DNA of 40,859 nt from a bacterium (GTDB taxonomy: Bacteria; Myxococcota_A; Bradymonadia; UBA7976; UBA1532): NCBI GenBank assembly GCA_030426945.1, contig JAUHXL010000009.1, forward strand, positions 1 through 40,859. Reading direction: 5' to 3'. Shown piece after piece: positions 17,571 through 25,388 of the stretch. The notes beneath the pieces are model-generated. The model worked only from the letters and a program-made list of their open reading frames with translations. It did no database searches and had not been told where the DNA came from. The number at the start of each line of letters is the position of its first letter. Position 1 is the first letter of the stretch. Both the position numbers and the translations under genes were made by a program.

Positions 17571-19667
17571 CTACTCCGGCAGGTCGATCTCGACGGCGAT
17601 CAGGGCGTCCCCGGCCAGGAAGACCAGGGTGCGTCCGGCGAGCGAGGGCGCGAGCTCGATGCGGTCGGCCGAGCGGGTGAGCGCGCGCAAGGGCAGGTCG
17701 GCGTCGTGCAGATCGCAGAGCAGCAGATCCCCGCCGGTGAGCTGCCCACCCTCGTCGGTCGTCCGCTCGAAGACCAGCCAGCGGCCCGTGGGATCGAAGG
17801 CGGGGTGCCCGCCGGGGCCGAGCGGCGTCGTCTTGCCGTCGGCGACGCGGTACACGGTGAGGCCGGTGCGCAGCCCCCAGAGGACGACGTGGTCGCCGGT
17901 GGGCCCCGCGACGGCGGTGACGTAGCGATCACCGGGCGGGCTGATGCGGTAGGCCACCCCGCGCTGGCGCAGCTCGACCTGATCGTCCGGGGTGAGGCGC
18001 AGGTGGAAGCCGGGGGCGGTCAGCTTGGGGGCGACCTCGGCGCCGCCGAGGGTGCGGGCGCGCAGGGGGACGGCCAGGGCGGACTGACCGGGCGTGCGGA
18101 AGGCGAGGGTGTCGGTGTCCTGCCAGAGGGGGCGGTGGCCGACGCGGGGGCCCTCGACCAGGGCGCGCGGGGGTCCGCCGGCGAGCGGGACGACCATCAG
18201 GGTGGCCAGGTCGCGCGCGGGCACGGCGACGTGGGCGGCGTCCGGGGACAGCAGGGGGGCGGCGAAGTCGCCGCGGGCGAGGATGCGCTCGGGGCCGGCG
18301 GCGACGAGCGGCAGGGCCTCGGTGTCGGGGGCGACCTCGACGCCGCCGGCCGGCACGTCGGGCACGTGGGCGCGGGCGGTCAGGGGCAGGGCCGCCACGA
18401 GGAGCAGGGCCGCGGCGCCCCGGCGACGGCGCAGCAACAGCAGCGGCAGCAAGAGGAGGACGAGCGCGGCCGGTGAGGCGCGGCCCGCGGGCGTGAGGGT
18501 GCAGCCGCCGTCCCCCGACGCCTTCGACACCGCGACGTTCTCTTCCTGCTCGGCGCCCAGGGGCGACGGCGCCACACCGCGATCGAAGAGGCCGCCGACG
18601 CCGCCGTCGCGCGGCGGCGCGGGCGGCCGGGCGTCCGGGCGGGGGAGGGGGCCTACGTCGGCGCCGGGCGGCGCGGCGTCCACCCGCGGCGGCGCGGCGT
18701 CGACCACCGGGCCCACGCCGGCGTCCTCGGGCGGCGGCGGGGGCGGCGCCATGTCGGCGGGCGGCGGCGGATCGGGCGCGTCGCGTTGCAGGCCCACCGA
18801 GCACCACGCCTGCTGGTTGGCCGCGACGGCGCAGGTGCGCTCGGCCGGGACGTAGCCGTCGAGGGTGGCGCGCACGGTGTACTCGCCGGGCGGCAGGCTG
18901 AACTCCCAGCCGCCGGTGCCATCGGCCGAGCGGGTGGTGTCGCCGGTCTGCTGCACGCGCACCTGGGCGCCGCCGAGGCGCACCGAAGGATCCTCGAGGC
19001 CGACGCCCTGATCGGCGAAGACGACGCCGATGAGGGTGCCGCGGTCGTCGCCCGGCTGCGGATCCGGGGGATCGACGCCCAGGTGGCTGGTGACGGCCTC
19101 GGCCATCGCCTGGGCCATGCGTTGGCGGGCGCCGCCGTCGCCGAGCAGGGCGGCGTCGGGATCGCAGCGGTTGATGAAGCCCATCTCGGCGAGGGCCGCG
19201 GGCATGGAGGTGGCGGTGAGGACGGTGAAGTTCTCGCTCTTGACGCCGCGGTCCCGCAGGCCCCAGGCGCGCACCATGGCGGCCTGCACGGTGTTGGCGA
19301 AGCGGCTGGACGCGGCCGAGGCGCCGCGGGCGATCCACGTCTCGGTGCCCGTCGCGGGGTCGCCGCCGTTGGCATTGGCGTGGATGCTGAAGAAGAGCGC
19401 GGCGTTGCGGTCGTTGGCGAAGGCGGCGCGGGCGCGCAGCTCGACGAAGGTGTCGTCGTCGCGGGTGAGGGCGGCGCGCAGGCCCGCGGCGCGCAGCAGG
19501 TCGCCCAGGCGGCGCGAGGTGTCGAGCACCGACGCCTTCTCCTGCAGGCCGCAGCCGACGGCGCCGGGATCACGCCCGCCGTGGCCGGCGTCGACGACGA
19601 CCAGCGGTTGGGCGTGGGCGACGCCGAGCAGGGCCAGGGCGAGGGGCAGCAGCGAGAGCGCGCGCAT
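17571..19667 (-). CDS. N-acetylmuramoyl-L-alanine amidase (Amidase_3) + carboxypeptidase-regulatory-like domain + internal MYXO-CTERM-like segment + TolB-like propeller region
   Basis: VVVDAGHGGRDPGAVGCGLQEKASVLDTSRRL, FFSIHANANGG, LAEMGFINRCDPDAAL; GEYTVRATLDGYVPAERTC; GGCTLTPAGRASPAALVLLLLPLLLLRRRR; GGHPAFDPTGRWLVFERTTDEGG. Confidence 0.88.
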   Translation of the reverse strand: MRALSLLPLALALLGVAHAQPLVVVDAGHGGRDPGAVGCGLQEKASVLDTSRRLGDLLRAAGLRAALTRDDDTFVELRARAAFANDRNAALFFSIHANANGGDPATGTETWIARGASAASSRFANTVQAAMVRAWGLRDRGVKSENFTVLTATSMPAALAEMGFINRCDPDAALLGDGGARQRMAQAMAEAVTSHLGVDPPDPQPGDDRGTLIGVVFADQGVGLEDPSVRLGGAQVRVQQTGDTTRSADGTGGWEFSLPPGEYTVRATLDGYVPAERTCAVAANQQAWCSVGLQRDAPDPPPPADMAPPPPPPEDAGVGPVVDAAPPRVDAAPPGADVGPLPRPDARPPAPPRDGGVGGLFDRGVAPSPLGAEQEENVAVSKASGDGGCTLTPAGRASPAALVLLLLPLLLLRRRRGAAALLLVAALPLTARAHVPDVPAGGVEVAPDTEALPLVAAGPERILARGDFAAPLLSPDAAHVAVPARDLATLMVVPLAGGPPRALVEGPRVGHRPLWQDTDTLAFRTPGQSALAVPLRARTLGGAEVAPKLTAPGFHLRLTPDDQVELRQRGVAYRISPPGDRYVTAVAGPTGDHVVLWGLRTGLTVYRVADGKTTPLGPGGHPAFDPTGRWLVFERTTDEGGQLTGGDLLLCDLHDADLPLRALTRSADRIELAPSLAGRTLVFLAGDALIAVEIDLPE

Positions 19668-19840
19668 GGATCCTCCGCGGCGGGGTGGGCCTCAGGTTGC
19701 CAGAGCCGGGGCGCGCTGTCATGGGCTGGTGGGCCGAGGGCCGCGGGGGCGTGGGCGTCGTCGTCGACCGGCGGCGCCTTCGACAGCGGTTGGCGTCGAC
19801 CGACCACGGCGACGCGTCCCGGCAGCGGGCGGCCAGGCGC

Positions 19841-20611
19841 TCAGCCCACCGGCGCCACGAGCACCAGGTTGCGCTGCCGCGTGCCGTCGACGTCGCGCGT
19901 GTGACTGAAGTAGTCGCCGAAGCCGGGTCGGTCGGGATCGACCAGGCCCGCGCAGGCGGTGCATGCGGCGTCCACGTCGAGTTCCACGCCGGCGCGCTCG
20001 AGCAGCGCGACCGCGATGGCGCGGTGGTCGCAGCCCGCGAAGCCGCGGCGCGGCCCGTGGCGGACCGTGTGCGGCTGACCGACGCCGCCCCAAGCGCGCC
20101 GCAGGCGCTCCACGAAGGCCCGCTCGTCGGCGGTGCGGGTGGGGAAGCCGTGGCAGCACGGCCCCGCGGCCGCGCCCACCCAGGCGGACCACGAGGGCGG
20201 GTCGTCGAGGCCGGCGATCACGCCCTCGAGCAGCGACGGGCCGTCGCTGTCGCGCCACACGCCGCGCAGGCCGAGGTGCAGCGCGACGACCTCACCGTCG
20301 CGGGCGAGGACCGCCGTGGCGCAGTCGGCGCTCGATAGCCCGAAGGCCAGGGTGGGCTCGGCCCAGCGCAGCCCGTCCGCCTCGCCGCGCGTCCGCCAGA
20401 TGGGCCCGTCGAGCGGGATCAGCTCGTCGGCGGACGCCACCCGCCGCGTGAACTCCGCGGCCACCATGCCCACCCGCGCGACCCCGAACGCCGCGGCGGC
20501 GGCCGCTACGCGCTCGGGTCCGCCGGGGTGATCCAGCCGCAGGCTGCCGCCGGCGGCGCCCACGAGCGCCACACGCACCTGCCCACCCAACACCGTCCGG
20601 GTCTCGATCAT
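19841..20611 (-). CDS. laccase-domain purine nucleosidase / peptidoglycan editing factor (YfiH/PgeF-like)
   Basis: SSADCATAVLARDGEVVALHLGLRGV, GPCCHGF, CTACAGLVDPDRPGFGDYFSHTRDVDGTRQRNLVLVA. Confidence 0.85.
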   Translation of the reverse strand: MIETRTVLGGQVRVALVGAAGGSLRLDHPGGPERVAAAAAAFGVARVGMVAAEFTRRVASADELIPLDGPIWRTRGEADGLRWAEPTLAFGLSSADCATAVLARDGEVVALHLGLRGVWRDSDGPSLLEGVIAGLDDPPSWSAWVGAAAGPCCHGFPTRTADERAFVERLRRAWGGVGQPHTVRHGPRRGFAGCDHRAIAVALLERAGVELDVDAACTACAGLVDPDRPGFGDYFSHTRDVDGTRQRNLVLVAPVG

Positions 20612-21013
20612 CGCGCCACCCTGCGCGACGACTCCCGGGCGGCGCAAGCAGGCCACCGCGCGCAGGCGTTGGAGGCGAGGGGAGAGTCCGGACCCCTCGT
20701 CCTGAGAGTCGAAGTCGGTAGGTGCAGTTCCACGGAGTCGGAATGTGCGAAGCTTCAGCGCCGAGGGCCCCGGCCGCGGCGATCGCGGCCTCGAATCATT
20801 CGAACCGACCCGTGGACCTGTGAGCGGCTGATCGCCGCGGCGGATCGCCCCAATCTTGCTGCATTTCAGCGGGCCTCACACTTGGCTGGCGCGTACTACC
20901 GACAGCGGGCGAGCTTGGTCTGGCCAAAGCACTATCCGAGGTCGTACAGTCGCGCGGCGGCCACCAAAGGCGTCGGCAGCGGTCGCTGACAAACTGGCAA
21001 CTGGAGACACGAA

Positions 21014-21598
21014 ATGGTGATCGAGTCCTCACCACTCGAGCTCTGGCTCGAGTTTCGCGACGCCCTGCGGCAAGTCGTCGCGACGCGACCAAGTGAGGAG
21101 ATTGCCCGAGCCTGGCTCGAGCGAGGTGCGCGCACCAGTTGGTACAGCACCATCATCTTGCCGGCTGTGGCGTCGAAGCTCGGATTGCGGCTGAGGTTGG
21201 AGTTCAAGCGTTTCGACTACGCGTTGTTTCGACCGCACACTCTCGATGAGGATCCCTTGATCCTCATCGAATCCGAAAACCATGCGCGCGAGGCCCACCA
21301 CGAGATCGGTCAATTGTGTGGCGGAGATGTGCCCCTCGGAGTGCTCCTGACTTGCGCGGAGTGGAGCGACGAGCCTGGAGATTGGAAGGGGCCACGGGCA
21401 AAGAAGTGGCTTTCCAAGTGGGCCAGAGTCGTGCGTGATGCTCCCTGCAGTCAGCGCGACTTCGCGCTCGGGATCTGCGTTGCAGAGCACCACGGAGCGG
21501 CCCGCTTCAGGCTCTATTCGACGGCCCTGGACGGAAGCGGTGAGACTTTGGACGCGCATCAGGTCGCCCTCGAACGGAGCGTACCCAAGGCGCGGTGA
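21014..21598 (+). CDS. hypothetical protein, possible PD-(D/E)xK-like nuclease-fold protein
   Basis: FKRFDYALFRP...LILIESENHAREAHHEIGQLCGGDVPLGVLLTC has D...(E)xEN...E pattern of divergent nuclease-fold proteins; lower-GC context; clear ORF. Confidence 0.6.
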   Translation: MVIESSPLELWLEFRDALRQVVATRPSEEIARAWLERGARTSWYSTIILPAVASKLGLRLRLEFKRFDYALFRPHTLDEDPLILIESENHAREAHHEIGQLCGGDVPLGVLLTCAEWSDEPGDWKGPRAKKWLSKWARVVRDAPCSQRDFALGICVAEHHGAARFRLYSTALDGSGETLDAHQVALERSVPKAR

Positions 21599-22059
21599 AC
21601 TGCCTCTCCTGCGGTCCACTGAGGGTGTCTTCGTCGCGACAGCGATGTTCGCGGGACTTGGCCGCGGAATCTGTGGTGGGCGCGCCTGCCCTAGTGGCAG
21701 CGAAGGTGGGGCGCGAGCGCCACCGCCTCCCTTCTCTGCCTGGCACCGAGGACCGAGGACGGCCGAGGACGGAGGACGGCCTGCACCGAGGACCGGACCT
21801 CCCGGACGTTCCTCGACCGTCGGCCCCTTTCCGATGCAGGACCGAGTCGTTGAGCGACCGAACCCAAGCAGCGGCCCAACAGCGGAGGTGCGCGGTGCGA
21901 TCATCCTAACCCCTCAGACCGGACAGGCCGATCGGCACCACCACTACGCGGCTGGAGAGGCTGTGAGTTCTCTGGCTGCCGCTCAAATCCCTACAGGGCC
22001 CCGCCTCCTCTGAACGCTGGGTGCTGTCGGACGACTTCCTGTCCGGTGGCGTCGCACGT

Positions 22060-24840
22060 TCATTCGGGCGCGGCGGGTGGCGCGAAGTGCACCGTCACGC
22101 CATCTCGCGGACCGCCGCGCAGTCGGACGACGCGCAGTGCCGGGCGCGCCCCAATCGGCTGCAGTGGTGACAACTTCTGGTCTACGTGGCGCGCCAGCGC
22201 CTCGCTGGCGGTCGTAACAACGAGCGCGAGACGGCTTCCATCCTGCAGCACCAGCACCCGCAGTAGGTCCAGCATCGCAGTACGGTTCAGATCGTCCAGA
22301 TGTAGGAATGGCTCGTCGAGGAAGAACGTGCCACCAAGGCTCCGAGCGCGAGAGAGGAACACCGCTAGTGCTAGATCCTGCCGCTGCCCCAAGCTCAACT
22401 GGTGCTCCGTGTGGAGCGGCGTATCGCCGGCCATCGCCGTGAACCGAAGCAGTTCCTCTTCATGGAGCTCGATGTCGTCGATCACGGGGTTAGCCTGCGC
22501 ACGCCGGAACGTGGCCGCGATGGTCGCTCTGAGGCGGTCGAGAACGTCCGTGGCGTGGCGACGCTCCGCTTCTGTAATCGCGATGATCGAGCGATCCACC
22601 CGTTCGCGCTCCGCGTCGAGCCGCCCCAGACGTCTCATCAAGTCGCCATCCGTGCGCTCTGCCTGGGCCATCTCTTCGCCAAGCGACAACCGGCGCCGCA
22701 ACCGCTCCAGGTGGGCAGATGCCTCCAGCAGGCTGTCGTGGGTGGCACCCAGCGCAATAGCCTGGGCCTGGGTGTCAGTGTGTGCGTGCTCCACAGCCTC
22801 CTGCGTCGGCTCGCCCTGACCGCCGAGCGCCGCCCAGCGCCCGCGCAGCTGGTTGCGCCGCTCGATCTCGTGTCCGAGCGCTCCCTGTCGCTCCTCCAAA
22901 GCCTGCTTGCGCGCCTGGAGCACCTGCTGCAGCTGTGCGCGGGTCGCCGCGCGCCGCGCACCGGACCCCGCCAGTGCGGCCGTTCTGGTCCTGGCGATGG
23001 ACCTCAGCGCAGCCACGCGGTCCAAGAGCGAGGCCTCGGGCGCTTCCGCACCCAGTTGATTGAGCCGCTCCCTCACGCGCAGAAGGTGCTCCGCTCGCTC
23101 CAAGCGGTTCATCGCCGCATCCACGATCGCGGTGTCTGGTGGGGCCGCGCCTTCCTGGAGATGCAGCGCCGCCGCGGCCGAGCGCCAAGCATCCTGCTCC
23201 CGGTCGAGCTCGGCGAGGCGACTCCTCATGGTCTGGCGCGACCGTTGTGCGACCTCCGCGTCAGCGAGGGCATGCCGCGTCGCATCGAAGGCGCTCTTCG
23301 CCTGCTCGAGTCCGGCCCGCATGTCGGCAAGCCATTGGGGAACGGGCCCGAGCCCTCGGCGCAAAGCGGCGGCCAGTGCGTCCGACGAGAACCAGTCATG
23401 CCCGCAGGCTGGACACTCGTGCTCGTCACGATGGTCTGAGAGCAGCGCCTTGACGGCTTCGCTGAGACGCTCGAGCGGCTCCCCGCGCTCGCGCAGTTGC
23501 CACGCCGCCGCCTCCATCCGCGCCTTCGTCTCCGCGACCGCTTGCCGCGCCTTCTCAAGGTCCGCCGCAGGCGCGGCCAGCCTGGTGGCGAGTGAGGCCC
23601 GTTCGGTGGCGCCCGCGTGGGCACGGGCGGCCAAGTGGCGCGCGCTGAGGAGTTCCTCACGACGGGCGACCCGTTCTTCCGGCGACCACGCCACCTCCGG
23701 CAGCACATGCGACCACTGCGCGGGTGGCATCGCCTCGAGTTCGCCGGATGACGCGAGGTCGAGCTTCCCGACCTCGGACAATAGCCGCTGCGCCTGCTCG
23801 GCCTGCTGGGCGAGCCGCCCGTCCTCGGCGTCGTGCGCCGCCAGTGCAACTTGCGCCTCTCCTCGCGCAGTCTCCGCGAGATCGCGCGCCTTCACGAGCG
23901 CGTCGAACTCGAGCAGTGTGGGCAAGGCCGCACTTAGGTCGGCGAGCTGCTGTCGGCGGACGCCTGCCTCGGTCGCGGCGGCGGAACAATGGGATCGCAC
24001 CACCGCGAGCGCCTCCAAGAGCGCGACAGTAGCCGCAGCGTTCGCCGGCGCGGCGCCCAGGTCTGCGGCCCAGGTAAGCACTGGCCATTGCGCGCGAAGC
24101 GAACGGAGCTGCGTGTTCACGTGGTCGAGCGTGCCCCTAAGCTGCTCAGCATCGGTCGGCGCCTGCTCGTCCAACCTCGCACGCGCCCGCGCGAGGTTGA
24201 GTTCGGCGTCAGCACGGAGACCCCGCAACTCGCGGCGCCTCCGGTCGAGTTGGGTAAGCCACTCGCGCGCCACCTCTCGTTGTTGCTCGAACGCGCCAAC
24301 ACCGAGCAGGTCGGCGAAGACCGCGCTCCGGGCGTCAACATCGTCGTCATCCAGCAGGTGTCCTACCTGTTGGACGTAGAGGAACCTCGCGCCGCGGACC
24401 CAGGCGCGACGCCCGGCGACTGCCCGTTGACCGATCCAGTCACCGACCATGCTCGTTGGCGGCACCAGCAGCTCGAGCAGCTCGGAGTGACCTCGCCGGG
24501 CGAGGTCGCCGGTTCCGCCAAGTAGCTTGACGTCACCGTCAGACGCGAGGTGGGCGGTCAGCGTCAGGCGCTGATCTCCACCGCGCACCGCGGCTGCGAC
24601 AGTCGCGTCGACTTCAGGGTCGAGCGCGGCGCTGCGCAGCCAATTTCTGCGCGCGTCACGCTGTTTCGTACGCTGTACTCTGCCGGTGAGGAGCAGCTCG
24701 GCCGCTTCGCAAAGCGTGGTCTTGCCGGTCCCATTGGGGGCCACGATCAACGTCACCATTGCGTCGAGCGGCACACGGTCCGAGTCCCACACGCTCCGCA
24801 CGCCCCGCACCTCGATCCAGTCAATCCAGGTCGTGCTCAC
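22060..24840 (-). CDS. SMC/Rad50/SbcC-like ABC ATPase with zinc-hook coiled coil
   Basis: GTG start; VTLIVAPNGTGKTTLCEAAELLL (Walker A), HECPACGHDW (CxxC hook), LSLGQRQDLALAVFL (signature), GTFFLDEPFLHLDD (Walker B). Confidence 0.95.
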   Translation of the reverse strand: MSTTWIDWIEVRGVRSVWDSDRVPLDAMVTLIVAPNGTGKTTLCEAAELLLTGRVQRTKQRDARRNWLRSAALDPEVDATVAAAVRGGDQRLTLTAHLASDGDVKLLGGTGDLARRGHSELLELLVPPTSMVGDWIGQRAVAGRRAWVRGARFLYVQQVGHLLDDDDVDARSAVFADLLGVGAFEQQREVAREWLTQLDRRRRELRGLRADAELNLARARARLDEQAPTDAEQLRGTLDHVNTQLRSLRAQWPVLTWAADLGAAPANAAATVALLEALAVVRSHCSAAATEAGVRRQQLADLSAALPTLLEFDALVKARDLAETARGEAQVALAAHDAEDGRLAQQAEQAQRLLSEVGKLDLASSGELEAMPPAQWSHVLPEVAWSPEERVARREELLSARHLAARAHAGATERASLATRLAAPAADLEKARQAVAETKARMEAAAWQLRERGEPLERLSEAVKALLSDHRDEHECPACGHDWFSSDALAAALRRGLGPVPQWLADMRAGLEQAKSAFDATRHALADAEVAQRSRQTMRSRLAELDREQDAWRSAAAALHLQEGAAPPDTAIVDAAMNRLERAEHLLRVRERLNQLGAEAPEASLLDRVAALRSIARTRTAALAGSGARRAATRAQLQQVLQARKQALEERQGALGHEIERRNQLRGRWAALGGQGEPTQEAVEHAHTDTQAQAIALGATHDSLLEASAHLERLRRRLSLGEEMAQAERTDGDLMRRLGRLDAERERVDRSIIAITEAERRHATDVLDRLRATIAATFRRAQANPVIDDIELHEEELLRFTAMAGDTPLHTEHQLSLGQRQDLALAVFLSRARSLGGTFFLDEPFLHLDDLNRTAMLDLLRVLVLQDGSRLALVVTTASEALARHVDQKLSPLQPIGARPALRVVRLRGGPRDGVTVHFAPPAAPE

Positions 24841-25388
24841 CCGACGTTCTCCAACGCAGCGAGCCGAGCATCGAGGGCCTGTTTGCGGTCGACGACGCTC
24901 ATTTCGGTCAGTTCAGAGAGCCATTCGTCGATTTCGAACGAGTCACCTTCTGGGTCGACTACCGCCGCTTCAAGAAGGGTTGGCAGCGCCAAGCAGACCA
25001 CGCGGTGGAGCGCGGACCGCCAGCCATCACACTCCGGCCACAGGATCTGCTTGCGACAAACGGCGGTGTCGAGCTCGATGGTGCGGCGCGTGTCGTTGTC
25101 GGGTGCCGCGTCGGTCAGCAAGACGAGGTAGCCGTCGCGCGTCCCGAGCGGCAGCCTTTCGGCCTCCTCGAGCGCCGACAGCGCCTCATCCAGACGGGCT
25201 TGCAGTTCCTCCCAGTGGGCGAGGCCATCGACTCGAACGACGAAGAGGCCCGCCCAGTTGGAGACCCACCACGCCGACCCGCCACAGGCCTGAAGGCACT
25301 CGGGGTGTTCTGCTTCCACGAAGCCCACCGGCGCTGCGACCTCGGCCAGAGCTTGCCGCCAGTCGGATCGTGAGTTCTCTTCGGTCAT
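24837..25388 (-). CDS. ABC-three-component (ABC-3C) middle-component-like protein
   Basis: position between effector and SMC ATPase with 4-bp overlaps on both sides; GYLVLLTDAAPDNDTRRTIELDTAVCRKQILWP resembles MC-type 'DT.xCRK' stretch (recall). Confidence 0.65.
   Translation of the reverse strand: MTEENSRSDWRQALAEVAAPVGFVEAEHPECLQACGGSAWWVSNWAGLFVVRVDGLAHWEELQARLDEALSALEEAERLPLGTRDGYLVLLTDAAPDNDTRRTIELDTAVCRKQILWPECDGWRSALHRVVCLALPTLLEAAVVDPEGDSFEIDEWLSELTEMSVVDRKQALDARLAALENVG

Noticed and set aside
20528-20989. 153-aa plus-strand ORF
   Set aside because: Overlaps the start of the YfiH/PgeF-like gene on the opposite strand; no recognisable motif
20612-21013. Possible tRNA or attachment site at the island left edge
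   Set aside because: No cloverleaf or T-loop-like GTTCRANYC stretch with matching acceptor stem could be recognised by eye
22402-24379. Plus-strand ORFs (22402-23439, 23060-24379) inside the SMC gene
   Set aside because: Antisense shadow ORFs of a protein with complete Walker A/B, signature and zinc hook
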